A stretch of DNA of 57,686 nucleotides from Paraburkholderia kururiensis JCM 10599 = LMG 19447 (GTDB taxonomy: Bacteria > Pseudomonadota > Gammaproteobacteria > Burkholderiales > Burkholderiaceae), in NCBI RefSeq assembly GCF_003986935.1, contig NZ_RJZE01000036.1:1-57686 (forward strand). Reading direction: 5' to 3'. The notes under the pieces were generated by a model. It worked only from the letters and a program-made list of their open reading frames with translations. It had not been told where the DNA came from and ran no database searches. Below are positions 41,797 to 50,504 of the stretch, piece after piece. The position numbers and the translations under genes were made by a program. Position 1 is the stretch's first letter; each line of letters opens with the position of its first letter.

Positions 41797-43068
41797 TCAC
41801 TTGCGCCCGTGTTCCATCGCATCCTGGGCGTACTGCACGGCGTCGTTCAACGCGCCCTGGATGTCTTTCTGCGTACCAGTGAAGACCTCTTCGAGCGCGA
41901 CGCCCAGGTTGTCGCCGATATCAGGCCACTGCGGCGTGCGCCAGAACGTGACCTGAGAGACAGGACCGGTATCTTTCAGGCCGGCTAGAATCTGCGGCTT
42001 CACATGCTTCTGAAAGTAGTCGCTCTGAATCGTGCTCGTGCGGTTGTAGTCGCTGAACACGTTCGCGCGCAGGCGCGCCTGCTCCTGTTCCTTGCTCGTT
42101 GCCCACGCGATAAATTTGCCCGCCGCCTGGCGCGTGCACTCGTCCTTCGCACCCACCGCGGAGATGGCCAGCCCGTGCCCATAAGCCGCCGAGGGCAGCG
42201 GTGCGGGCGGTCGCGCGTAACCCACCTTGTCCACGACGCTCGACTTGGTCGGGTCTTCCATCCAGTCCGCAAATGGCGTGGATTCGATCATGAACGCCAC
42301 CTTGCCGGAACGGAACGCTTCGAGCGCGTTGCTCCAGTCATACGTGGTCGAACCGGGCGGCGCGTAGCGGAACAGATCGGTATAGAGCTGTGTCGCCTTC
42401 ACGACAGCCGGGGAGTTGAAGTCGGCCTGGCCCGACTTGTCTGTCCACGTACCGCCTTCACCCAACATGAACGGCGCCCAGCGCCAGACGTTCATGCCTG
42501 AACCGCGCTGGCCGCGTGCCACCCACCCGTATAGATTGGGCGGTGCGTTGAGCTTTTTGATGTCCGCAACGAGTTCGTCGAGCGTGCGCGGCACGGGCAT
42601 GTGGGCCTTCTCGAGCAGGTCGCGGCGATAGAACAGGAAATCCGAACCACCGATCAGGGGTGCGAAATACGCCACATTCTTGTAGCTTGCCACCGCGCGA
42701 CGCGCCGGAAGAAAGTCGTCGTAGTCGGCTTCCTTCGGGTAGTACTTGAGCAGCGGAACGATCCAGCCCGCCTGCGCGAACTCCGAGACGTTGGCTTCGT
42801 CCACGTAATAGATCTGGTACGAACCCGCGCCTGTCGAAGCGTCGAGCCGCGATTTTGCGCGCCGGTCGCTTTCACCGAAATAGCTGATCTCGATCTTCGT
42901 GCCGCTCTTCTTTTCATAGTCCGGCAGCGACTTCTCCATCACCGCCAGGCCTAGCGTTTTCTGTCCCAAGACCTTCAGTACAGGCACATTGCACGATTGC
43001 GCGAACGATATGACCGGCACGGTCGCGCCGATGAGCGCACACAGTGCGCTATGGTGGAATCTGTTCAC
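41797..43068 (-). CDS. ABC carbohydrate-binding protein (family 1, MalE-like)
   Basis: A 423-residue exported binding protein; signal peptide RFHHSALCALIGATVPVISF with cleavage near AQS (residue about 24). The mature part has the family features LPDYEKKSGTKIEISYFGES, YQIYYVDEANVSEFAQAGWI, a WSNALEAFRSGKVAFMIEST segment and the C-terminal LEEVFTGTQKDIQGALNDAV. First gene of the xylitol operon, so its promoter region is 43069-43293. Ligand most likely xylitol or another pentitol, judged from the downstream dehydrogenase. Confidence 0.93.
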   Translation of the reverse strand: MNRFHHSALCALIGATVPVISFAQSCNVPVLKVLGQKTLGLAVMEKSLPDYEKKSGTKIEISYFGESDRRAKSRLDASTGAGSYQIYYVDEANVSEFAQAGWIVPLLKYYPKEADYDDFLPARRAVASYKNVAYFAPLIGGSDFLFYRRDLLEKAHMPVPRTLDELVADIKKLNAPPNLYGWVARGQRGSGMNVWRWAPFMLGEGGTWTDKSGQADFNSPAVVKATQLYTDLFRYAPPGSTTYDWSNALEAFRSGKVAFMIESTPFADWMEDPTKSSVVDKVGYARPPAPLPSAAYGHGLAISAVGAKDECTRQAAGKFIAWATSKEQEQARLRANVFSDYNRTSTIQSDYFQKHVKPQILAGLKDTGPVSQVTFWRTPQWPDIGDNLGVALEEVFTGTQKDIQGALNDAVQYAQDAMEHGRK

Positions 43069-43247
43069 AGCTGTCTCCTGGAATCTTGATTGGAATTCTC
43101 GTTATCAGCCGGACCTCCATGCATCCCAGCGGATAGCGTGTGCACAGTACCACCCGCGTTATCGCGTCAGCCACGCCAAAGCGGCGCCGCCATCGATACT
43201 TTTTTCTCAATGTTTGTGTGCGGTGCGGAAATTTGTATTACCGGGAA

Positions 43248-43269
43248 GGACCGGCGCGGCGACCGGTCC
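43248..43269 (-). terminator. Hairpin after the M20 deacylase gene
   Basis: GGACCGG (43248-43254) and CCGGTCC (43263-43269) form a perfect 7-bp stem with an 8-base loop, 24 bases beyond the M20 gene stop on the minus strand. No U-run follows. It may mark the boundary between this unit and the xylitol operon promoter downstream of it. Confidence 0.35.
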
Positions 43270-43293
43270 GTACGCCCGATGGGGCGCGTGAGG

Positions 43294-44451
43294 TCACACC
43301 GAAAGGTAGTCGGCCAGCCGAACAAGCATTGCGTCGCAAGCGTGCAGTTGCTCGACGCTCACGAATTCATCGGGTTTGTGCCCCTGATCCATACTGCCCG
43401 GCCCACATACGACCGTTGGAATTCCAGCTTGCTCGAACAAGCCACCTTCGGTGCCGAACGCGACCGTGCCGAATTCTGTCGAGCCCGAAAGCAGTGCGAC
43501 CAGGCGCGCTGCCTCGCTCTGCGGCGACGTCGCCAATCCTGGATAGGCTGAAAGCGATTGAAGGGTAATGTCGGTATCCGGCTTCACGGCGCGCATCTTC
43601 GGCAGCAGTTCGGATTCGGCGTACCGCTGCAATCGATGCGCAACCGTGTCGGCATCGAAGCCCGGCAGCGCGCGCACTTCGAAGTCGAACTCGCATTCGG
43701 CGGGCACGATGTTGAGCGCCCGTCCACCCCGGATAACGCCCGTTTGCACGGTCGAGTACGGCGGATCGAAGCGTTCGTCGTGATGCTCGGGCTGCGCGAG
43801 TGCCTGCCCGATTTCTTCGAGATGATTGATCAGGCGTGCCGCATACTGAATCGCGTTCACGCCGTACGGTGCGTAGGCGGAATGGCACGCCGCACCCTTC
43901 ACACAACACCGCATCGCGAGCTTGCCTTTGTGTCCCAGCACGGGCTTCAACCCAGTCGGCTCGCCGATCAGACACAGCACCGGCTTATATTCACGCCGTG
44001 CAAGTTCGTCCAGCATCGGCCGAACGCCCAGGCATCCCACCTCTTCGTCGTACGAGAACGCGAGATGCACGGGCATCCGCAGATCGCGTTCAATGAACAT
44101 AGGCACCGCCGCGAGCACCGATGCCAGAAAGCCCTTCATATCCGCGGTGCCGCGTCCATACAGGCGGCCCTCCTTTTCGACGAGACGGAAGGGATCGACG
44201 GTCCACGCCTGCCCCTCCACGGGCACCACGTCCGTATGACCCGACAGCGCGATGCCGCCGCGATCCGGCGGCCCGATCGTCGCGAAGAGATTCGCCTTGG
44301 TGCGCTCGTCGTTGTAGAAAAGTTCGCATTCGACGCCATGTTGTGCGAGGAAGTCGCGAACGAATCCGATCAGCGCGAGATTGGAGTCACGGCTAACTGT
44401 CGTGAAGCTCACCAGCCTTTCGAGCAGCGCGCGACTCGACATCTCATTCAT
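43294..44451 (-). CDS. M20 metallopeptidase, acetylornithine deacetylase (ArgE)-like
   Basis: A 385-residue di-zinc hydrolase. Zinc and catalytic residues are visible in ALSGHTDVVP (His, Asp), YGRGTADMKGFLA (bridging Asp), SYDEEVGCLG (general-base Glu pair) and LIGEPTGLKP; the last His ligand is in PDEFVSVEQLH or the preceding GSMDQGHKPDE. ArgE removes acetyl from N-acetylornithine, but in this catabolic cluster (DUF1028, RidA, monooxygenase) it more likely cleaves another N-acyl or carbamoyl amino compound. Its start overlaps the DUF1028 stop by 8 bases. Confidence 0.88.
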   Translation of the reverse strand: MNEMSSRALLERLVSFTTVSRDSNLALIGFVRDFLAQHGVECELFYNDERTKANLFATIGPPDRGGIALSGHTDVVPVEGQAWTVDPFRLVEKEGRLYGRGTADMKGFLASVLAAVPMFIERDLRMPVHLAFSYDEEVGCLGVRPMLDELARREYKPVLCLIGEPTGLKPVLGHKGKLAMRCCVKGAACHSAYAPYGVNAIQYAARLINHLEEIGQALAQPEHHDERFDPPYSTVQTGVIRGGRALNIVPAECEFDFEVRALPGFDADTVAHRLQRYAESELLPKMRAVKPDTDITLQSLSAYPGLATSPQSEAARLVALLSGSTEFGTVAFGTEGGLFEQAGIPTVVCGPGSMDQGHKPDEFVSVEQLHACDAMLVRLADYLSV

Positions 44452-45121
44452 CGCCTGGCACTCCGTATCTGGGTGCGGTGGTCGGATTCAGGGCGCGTGT
44501 GACGTAGTCTTGCATCTGTGGCTTGTATGCGGCCCACAGGCTGCCGAGCTGGCCAATGGGATCGTTGTCGACCCAATCGACCCGCAGATCCACGAGCGGC
44601 CAGCTCAAGTTGCTCACGATCTTCAACGCCGCCGAATGGACAGGGCCGGCTTCACCGCCTGCGGCCATAGCCGCCTGCATCGCTGCGAGCAGACGGTCAG
44701 CGAGCATGCCCTGCGCGTTGGAAAACGCAACCGGCATCGCCTCGATAACGTGAACGCCAGCAAGCATGTTGCCCGCCGCGACGCATTGTTCGCCTGCGAG
44801 CGCGTAATACGTTCCAAGTGCTTCCTTGCCGCTGAAGAATGCGGTTTGACCCTGTGCATCGATAACCGTCACCTGGCGATACTCGCGCCATTCATCTGCA
44901 TCGAGCGCCTGTTTCAAGGCCTGCGATGGGTCAATCTTCTTGCTGTCAAGAAGGTCGAGAACGCGCGGCCCAAGCGCGGGCAACGTAACGTTCTGCGTCG
45001 CGACCGCACCCACGCCCGCACGCAGCCACGGACAACGTGCGCCCACTGCAATGCTCGACGAGCTGATCGCAATACCCAGTTGTCCCGTCTTCTCGCAACG
45101 TCCGACGATAGAAAAAGTCAT
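44444..45121 (-). CDS. DUF1028 family (Ntn-hydrolase-like) protein
   Basis: A 225-residue protein starting at ATG 45121 (MTFSIVGRCEKTGQLGIAIS) behind AAGGAGGGCG. The family features are the N-terminal SIVGRC..TGQ.G.A.S, GAVATQNVTLPALGPRVLDL, and QVTVIDAQGQTAFFSGKEAL. DUF1028 proteins are related in fold to Ntn amidohydrolases and often lie next to peptidases and RidA genes in catabolic clusters, as here. Activity unassigned. Tightly coupled to the M20 gene downstream and 10 bases from RidA upstream. Confidence 0.9.
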   Translation of the reverse strand: MTFSIVGRCEKTGQLGIAISSSSIAVGARCPWLRAGVGAVATQNVTLPALGPRVLDLLDSKKIDPSQALKQALDADEWREYRQVTVIDAQGQTAFFSGKEALGTYYALAGEQCVAAGNMLAGVHVIEAMPVAFSNAQGMLADRLLAAMQAAMAAGGEAGPVHSAALKIVSNLSWPLVDLRVDWVDNDPIGQLGSLWAAYKPQMQDYVTRALNPTTAPRYGVPGDE

Positions 45122-45131
45122 GCGCCCTCCT

Positions 45132-45569
45132 TTATGCCTTCGGCGGCGTCCAACCATCCGGAATGACGGCGATGACGTCGATTTCCATCAGCCATTGCGG
45201 CTGGCCCAGTGCGACGACGGTGAGACCGGTCGAAATCGGGAACACGCCTTTCAACCATTTGCCGACTTCCCGATAGACCGACTCGCGATAGCGCACGTCG
45301 GTCAGATACGTCGTCGTCTTGACGATGTGCGACAGGTCGCTGCCCGCCTCTTCCAGCAATTGCTTCACGTTCTTCATGGCCTGCTCGGCCTGCGCGCGCG
45401 CATCGCCCAGGCCCACGAGATTGCCATCGAAATCGGTGCCCACCTGGCCGCGGACATAAACGGTATTGCCCGCACGCACAGCCTGGCAAAGATCGTTGTC
45501 GAGCGTTTGGTTCGGGTATGTATCCTTCGTGTTGAACATGCGGATGCGGGTATGCATCGGTTGGCTCAT
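45132..45569 (-). CDS. RidA family (YjgF/UK114) enamine/imine deaminase
   Basis: A 145-residue Rid protein. Typical elements are LCQAVRAGNTVYVRGQVGTD, ARAQAEQAMKNVKQLLEEAG, HIVKTTTYLTDVRYRES and a C-terminal VVALGQPQWLMEIDVIAVIP. The conserved Arg of RidA (normally in a P-x-R-x-x-x-x-V-x-L-P context near residue 105) is not evident in STGLTVVALGQ, so it may belong to a Rid subgroup without classical imine deaminase activity. Member of the M20-DUF1028-RidA-monooxygenase unit; may deal with a reactive enamine intermediate. Confidence 0.9.
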   Translation of the reverse strand: MSQPMHTRIRMFNTKDTYPNQTLDNDLCQAVRAGNTVYVRGQVGTDFDGNLVGLGDARAQAEQAMKNVKQLLEEAGSDLSHIVKTTTYLTDVRYRESVYREVGKWLKGVFPISTGLTVVALGQPQWLMEIDVIAVIPDGWTPPKA

Positions 45570-45623
45570 CGATTCACCTTCGTTGTCTTGGGGATCTGCC
45601 TGGGGGTCTGCCTGATTCTCGTA

Positions 45624-46934
45624 TCACGCGGTTGCTTGAACCTTCTGCTCAAGCTGTTCGTTCCTCACCTGCGATTCCGGCCCGTCGTAATACGTCTGAT
45701 ACTTGCGTTGCATGACGATGTGGTCCGCAATATGCCTCGCGTCATGCCACACGCCCCAGATGAACGCTGAACCGCGTCGCGACAGCCACGGTAAGCCGAG
45801 GAAGTACACGCCCGGCTCTTTCGATACACCACGCTGATGCCTGGGCTTGCCCTTCTCATCGAAGGTATCGACCTGCAGCCATCCGAAGTCGGTTGCAAAG
45901 CCTGTCGCCCAGATGATCGACGTCACACCCGCTTGCGGAAGATCGAGTTTCAGCAGGGGACGGGTCATGCATTCGGGGTCCGGCGGGAGGATGCGCGCTT
46001 CGGGTTCATCGGGAAGATGAAGACCGTTGCGCACGACATAGGCGTCCGCGGCATCGAGCAGCGACAAATAGTTTTCGTCGCCGCGTGCAATGTTTTCAGC
46101 AAGATCGGCGTTGAAATGCGCGACGTTGCCCTCGAATGATGTCGTCAGACCGACCAGCGTGATGCCCTGATGTGCCAGCCGGCGAAAATCCACGGTTTGC
46201 CCGCCACGCGCACCGCTCACGGCGATGGTCACGTGCTCGCGCCCCGGCTTCATGACCTCGGCATCCCATTCGCCAAGCACGCCAAGCCACCAGCAGAAGT
46301 CGCGTCCGCGATACGCGCGCGGCGGCCGGTCGTGCGCACCCACCGACAGAAACACGCGCTTGCCGGCGCGCTGCAATTCATCGGCGATCTGAACGCCCGA
46401 CGATCCCGCGCCCACGACGAGAACACCGCCTTCGGGCAATTGCTGCGGGTTGCGATAGTCGGCGGAATGAATTTGCAGAAGCGCTGCTTCTTGCGGCGCG
46501 ATGGGTGGAATCACCGGCTTCTGAAACGGCCCCGTGGCGACCACGACGCGCCTCGCTTCAATCACGCCGTCCGACGTGTCGATGGTAAAACCCGGCCGCC
46601 CGTTGTTGCGCACGACCTTCTTCACTTCCACGCCGGTGCGAATCGGCGCATCGAATTTTTTGGCATAAGCAACGAAATAGTCCGCCACTTCTTCCTTGGG
46701 CGCAAAGCCATCGGGCGCTGTCTCGGCGAACTCCAGATTGGGGAAGCGGTCGTGCCACGCCGGACCATTGGCAACGAGCGAATCCCATCGCGCCGTGCGC
46801 CAGCGCTCCGCAATGCGCGCGCGTTCCAGCACGAGATGCGGCACGCCGTGCCGGCTCAAATGCTCGCTCATGGCGACGCCGGCCTGGCCTGCGCCGACTA
46901 CCAGCGTATCGATCGATATTGTTTCCACTGTCAT
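45624..46934 (-). CDS. FAD-dependent monooxygenase/oxidoreductase, CzcO-like
   Basis: A 436-residue flavoprotein with two dinucleotide folds: FAD site TLVVGAGQAGVAMSEHLSR (GAGQAG at about 13-18) and NADPH site GVLVVGAGSSGVQIADELQR. Motifs RRVVVATGPFQKPVIPP and SIIWATGFATDFGWLQ follow. The F-x-G-x-x-x-H-x-x-x-W fingerprint of Baeyer-Villiger enzymes is not seen, so N-hydroxylation or another oxidation is possible. Divergent from the LysR gene (166-base gap) and first in the minus-strand unit with RidA, DUF1028 and M20. Confidence 0.88.
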   Translation of the reverse strand: MTVETISIDTLVVGAGQAGVAMSEHLSRHGVPHLVLERARIAERWRTARWDSLVANGPAWHDRFPNLEFAETAPDGFAPKEEVADYFVAYAKKFDAPIRTGVEVKKVVRNNGRPGFTIDTSDGVIEARRVVVATGPFQKPVIPPIAPQEAALLQIHSADYRNPQQLPEGGVLVVGAGSSGVQIADELQRAGKRVFLSVGAHDRPPRAYRGRDFCWWLGVLGEWDAEVMKPGREHVTIAVSGARGGQTVDFRRLAHQGITLVGLTTSFEGNVAHFNADLAENIARGDENYLSLLDAADAYVVRNGLHLPDEPEARILPPDPECMTRPLLKLDLPQAGVTSIIWATGFATDFGWLQVDTFDEKGKPRHQRGVSKEPGVYFLGLPWLSRRGSAFIWGVWHDARHIADHIVMQRKYQTYYDGPESQVRNEQLEQKVQATA

Positions 46935-46996
46935 GGCTATGTCCTTCCGGGAGGCCGAATGTCGTCGTCGGAATCTACGCGCCGGGGAAGGATCGA

Positions 46997-47008
46997 CAAA
47001 ATATTTTC
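46997..47008. promoter_or_regulatory. CAAAATATTTTC palindrome-like site before the monooxygenase and LysR genes
   Basis: This site matches 11 of 12 bases of the palindrome CAAAATATTTTG and lies in the divergent region between the flavin monooxygenase and the LysR gene. A second near-copy precedes the Rieske oxygenase. Candidate LysR operator. Confidence 0.4.
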
Positions 47009-47100
47009 AAAAAATGCATGGCATCGGAATTTCCTATGCAAGCTTTTTTGTCGACGCCACAATGCGCCGCATTCGAGCCCTGAACCGTGGAGCGCCGCCG

Positions 47101-48027
47101 ATGGAAAACCTTCCGTTACGCTACTCGCTGCGCCAGTTGCGGTACTTCGTGGTGACAGCGGAAACCTTGTCCTTCACCGCCGCGGCCAAGGAACTGCATA
47201 TTTCGCAGCCTTCCGTTTCGACCGCTTTGGCGGATCTCGAAGTGTCTTTCGGCGTGCAGCTTTTTATCCGGCACCACGCAAGCGGCCTGTCGCTTACGCA
47301 AGCGGGGCGTGATCTGCTGGGCCAGGCGCGCAATCTGCTCAAGATCGCCGAAGAACTGCAGATGGCCGCCAAGGAAATGGATGGCGGCATGACGGGCGCC
47401 ATTGCGCTAGGTTGCCTCGTGTCGCTTGCGCCGCCTTTGATGCCGGGACTCATCAGCCGCTTTACGGAAGCCCATGCAGGCATTTCATTTCGCACAGTGG
47501 AGGAGCACCAGGATGCCCTGCTGCGTGGCCTGCACGACGGCTCGCTCGATATAGCGCTGACCTATAGTCTCGATCTGACCGAAGACATCGCCTTCACGCC
47601 GCTGCTTTCCCTGCCGCCCTACGCGATCCTGCCGCGCACCCATCGCCTCGCGCGTGCACGCAAGATTTCGCTGGCCGATCTCTTGCATGAGCCCTACGTA
47701 ATGCTCGATCTGCCGCATAGTCGCGAATATTTCGCCGCGCTTTTCGATGCTGTGGGCAGCCGCCCCGTGCCCGCGTTCCGCTCGTCGCAACCGGAAGTGG
47801 TGCGCGGCATGGTAGCCAACGGGCTCGGCTATAGCCTGTTGAACTTCCCGCTCAAGTCCACTCGCACCGTGGACGGCGAGGAATTCGTCATCAAGCGCTT
47901 CAAAGACAACGTCAACGCGACGACGCTCGGCATCGCGCAATCGCGCACCATGAAGCCACGGCAAGTGGTACATCGCTTTGCGTCGTTCTGCGAGAACTAC
48001 ATTCGGCGGCTGCACCTCGACCCTTGA
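47101..48027 (+). CDS. LysR-family regulator of the oxygenase locus
   Basis: A 308-residue LysR protein starting at ATG 47101 (MENLPLRYSLRQLRYFVVTA) with GGAG ten bases upstream; longer frames extend into the divergent gene and are rejected. Winged helix: SFTAAAKELHISQPSVSTAL; effector domain from about 95 (GAIALGCLVSLAPPLMPGLI). Lies between divergent monooxygenase and downstream Rieske genes, in the classic position for control of both. Confidence 0.92.
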   Translation: MENLPLRYSLRQLRYFVVTAETLSFTAAAKELHISQPSVSTALADLEVSFGVQLFIRHHASGLSLTQAGRDLLGQARNLLKIAEELQMAAKEMDGGMTGAIALGCLVSLAPPLMPGLISRFTEAHAGISFRTVEEHQDALLRGLHDGSLDIALTYSLDLTEDIAFTPLLSLPPYAILPRTHRLARARKISLADLLHEPYVMLDLPHSREYFAALFDAVGSRPVPAFRSSQPEVVRGMVANGLGYSLLNFPLKSTRTVDGEEFVIKRFKDNVNATTLGIAQSRTMKPRQVVHRFASFCENYIRRLHLDP

Positions 48028-48066
48028 AGGCCGCTGCATAGCCAAAAGCTTTGCCTTGTATCCAAA

Positions 48067-48078
48067 AACAATATTTTG
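48067..48078. promoter_or_regulatory. AACAATATTTTG site before the Rieske oxygenase
   Basis: This site matches 10 of 12 bases of the palindrome CAAAATATTTTG and lies 85 bases upstream of the Rieske oxygenase start. Together with 46997-47008 it suggests a common LysR site in the two promoters of the locus. Confidence 0.4.
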
Positions 48079-48163
48079 ACTGGCATATTGGCTTGATAGA
48101 TTCCGTCCATGTCGAGCGCGTTGCGGCAAGCGCTTGTTTCGAAAGGCATGCAAGGAACACGTC

Positions 48164-49300
48164 ATGGACAACGCGGCACTGAACAAGCTGATCAATGCCC
48201 TGCGCGACGGATGCGATCGCCCGTTCAGCGATGCTCGCTCCATGCCGCCCGGTGTCTATACGTCGGCCGATTTTCTGGCGCTAGAAGAGCAGCACATCTT
48301 TGGGCGCGAATGGCAATGTCTGGGGCGCGCAAGCGCCCTCAAGGCGCCTGGTGATTACCTGACGGCGCGAATCGGCGCACAACCGGTCGTCGTCCTGCGC
48401 GACGAGCACATGCAGCTCAAAGCGATGTCCAATGTGTGCCTGCATCGCATGTCGGTACTGCTCGAAGGGCGCGGCAATGTGCGTCGCGTCATCTGTCCTT
48501 ATCACGGGTGGAACTACGCGTTCGACGGCGCGTTGAAGGGCGCGCCCATGATGGACCGCCAGGAAGGCTTCTGCAAAGAGCACTACAGACTGCCCGCCGT
48601 GCGCTGCGAGGAATGGCAGGGCTGGATCTACGTGACGCTCGATGCCGCGGCGCCTTCGGTGCGCGAGCACCTCGCCGGGCTGACTACGCTGATCGAGCCG
48701 TACGGCATGAGCGATTACGTCGAGACGTTCTATGAAGAACACGTGTGGGACACGAACTGGAAGATCCTCGCGGAAAACTTCATGGAAAGCTATCACCTGC
48801 CGATGCTGCATCGCGCCACGGTCGGTCCGCATTCGAAGCTCGAAGAGATGGAATGCCCGCCCGGTCAAGCAGCCTTCAACTATCACTGGATCACGAAAGA
48901 GGCATCGCTGCCCATTGGCAATGCACACCCCGACAACACGCGCCTGACGGGCCACTGGCGCAAGACCACGGCTTTGCTCGCGATTTATCCGACGCATCTC
49001 GTCACGCTGACGCCAGGCTATTTCTGGTATCTCGCGCTCCAGCCGCAAGGCGTCGGGCAGGTGCACATCCGCTTCGGCGGCGGCCTTGCGCCCGAGTTTA
49101 TCTCGGATACCGAAGCGAACACGCACATGGTCACGCTCAAGAAGCTACTCGACGAAGTCAATGCCGAAGACAGACGCGGTGTAGAAGCCGTGTTTCGCGG
49201 GGTGCACGCGCCGCTCGCGAAGCCGGGGCACCTGAGCCATCTCGAACGCCCCAACTATGACTTCGCACGCTATCTCGCGGGCAAGCTGCAATCGCATTAA
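48164..49300 (+). CDS. Rieske non-heme iron oxygenase, alpha subunit
   Basis: A 378-residue oxygenase starting at ATG 48164 (MDNAALNKLINALRDGCDRP) after AAGGA. The Rieske cluster ligands are VCLHR and, 16 residues after the His, CPYHGW. The mononuclear iron site is ENFMESYHLPMLH (two His), with the third Asp ligand probably in LLDEVNAEDRRGVEA. Size and motifs fit the quaternary-ammonium/betaine-type branch (CntA, GbcA and choline monooxygenase-like) as well as aromatic-ring types. No reductase or ferredoxin partner is present in the window. Linked to a polyamine-type ABC importer 22 bases downstream, so an N-containing substrate is likely. Confidence 0.92.
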   Translation: MDNAALNKLINALRDGCDRPFSDARSMPPGVYTSADFLALEEQHIFGREWQCLGRASALKAPGDYLTARIGAQPVVVLRDEHMQLKAMSNVCLHRMSVLLEGRGNVRRVICPYHGWNYAFDGALKGAPMMDRQEGFCKEHYRLPAVRCEEWQGWIYVTLDAAAPSVREHLAGLTTLIEPYGMSDYVETFYEEHVWDTNWKILAENFMESYHLPMLHRATVGPHSKLEEMECPPGQAAFNYHWITKEASLPIGNAHPDNTRLTGHWRKTTALLAIYPTHLVTLTPGYFWYLALQPQGVGQVHIRFGGGLAPEFISDTEANTHMVTLKKLLDEVNAEDRRGVEAVFRGVHAPLAKPGHLSHLERPNYDFARYLAGKLQSH

Positions 49301-49321
49301 GAAAGACAGGACGCAATCACG

Positions 49322-50503
49322 ATGTCAAACCCCTCCTTCATTTCGTTCTCGGGCGTGAGCAAATCGTACGACGGCGCGAACTACGTCGTCGACGATCTGA
49401 ACCTCGACGTGCGCAAGGGAGAATTCCTGTCGCTGCTGGGGCCATCGGGCTCGGGCAAAACGACCACGCTCATGATGCTTGCCGGCTTCGAATCGCCTAC
49501 GCAAGGCGAGATCCGCCTGGATGGCAAGCGGCTGGACGACAAGCCGCCGCATCAGCGCGACATCGGCATGGTGTTTCAGAACTATGCGCTGTTTCCGCAT
49601 CTGACCATCGCCGAGAACGTGGCGTTTCCGCTGTCCGTTCGGCGCGTGAGCCGCGCGGAACAAAAAACGCGCGTCAAGCGCGCGCTCGACATGATCGAGT
49701 TGCCGCATCTCGCCAATCGCCGGCCTGCGCAGCTTTCAGGTGGACAGCAACAACGCGTCGCACTCGCCCGGGCGCTCGTGTTCGAACCCAGCGTGGTACT
49801 GATGGACGAGCCGCTCGGCGCCCTCGACAAGCGTCTGCGCGAAACGATGCAATACGAAATCATGCGGCTGCATCGCGAGTTGTCGCTGACGATCGTCTAT
49901 GTCACGCACGATCAAGCCGAAGCGTTGACGATGTCCGACCGCGTTGCCGTTTTCTCCGATGGTCGCATTCAACAGGCGGCAACGCCAAGCGAACTCTACG
50001 AGAACGCGCAGAATGCGTTCGTCGCGAACTTCGTGGGCGAGAACAACGGTTTGGCGGGACGCGTCGTGAGTTGCGACGACAACTGGGCCACGCTTGCGCT
50101 CTCCGACGGCAGCATCATTCGCGGACGATGCGAGCGCGGCCTGCGCGTTGGCGACGAAGCCATGCTTGCGCTGCGCCCCGAACGCGCGCACATCCCGGCC
50201 GTGGAAGGCTCGCATGCGGATGAACATAACAACGTCGTGCGCGCTCGCGTCGAAGAACTCGTGTATTGCGGCGATCATCACCGCGTGCATCTGACGCTTG
50301 GCGCGAGCGATTCCATCGTCGTGAAGGTGCCTAATACGCAGCGCCACACTTTGCCGGCTCCCGGGGACACCATCGAAGTCGCATGGCGCCACGACGACTG
50401 CAAGATTCTCGCAACGAGCGCGCCCGCGCGTGCACCCGCCATCCGTTCTCCCGCCACTCCCTCACCTTCCCTCATCACGACCGCACCCGCAGGAGCCAAC
50501 TGA
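49322..50503 (+). CDS. Polyamine-type ABC transporter ATPase (PotA-like)
   Basis: A 393-residue ATPase: Walker A GPSGSGKTT (40-48), VFQNYALFPHLT, signature LSGGQQQRVALARAL, Walker B VVLMDEPLGALDKRL, switch YVTHDQAEALT, and a C-terminal TOBE domain with LALRPERAHIP. The last 30 residues are Ala/Pro-rich and probably disordered. Co-transcribed with the Rieske gene upstream; the binding-protein gene begins two bases after its stop. Confidence 0.95.
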   Translation: MSNPSFISFSGVSKSYDGANYVVDDLNLDVRKGEFLSLLGPSGSGKTTTLMMLAGFESPTQGEIRLDGKRLDDKPPHQRDIGMVFQNYALFPHLTIAENVAFPLSVRRVSRAEQKTRVKRALDMIELPHLANRRPAQLSGGQQQRVALARALVFEPSVVLMDEPLGALDKRLRETMQYEIMRLHRELSLTIVYVTHDQAEALTMSDRVAVFSDGRIQQAATPSELYENAQNAFVANFVGENNGLAGRVVSCDDNWATLALSDGSIIRGRCERGLRVGDEAMLALRPERAHIPAVEGSHADEHNNVVRARVEELVYCGDHHRVHLTLGASDSIVVKVPNTQRHTLPAPGDTIEVAWRHDDCKILATSAPARAPAIRSPATPSPSLITTAPAGAN

Positions 50504-50504
50504 C

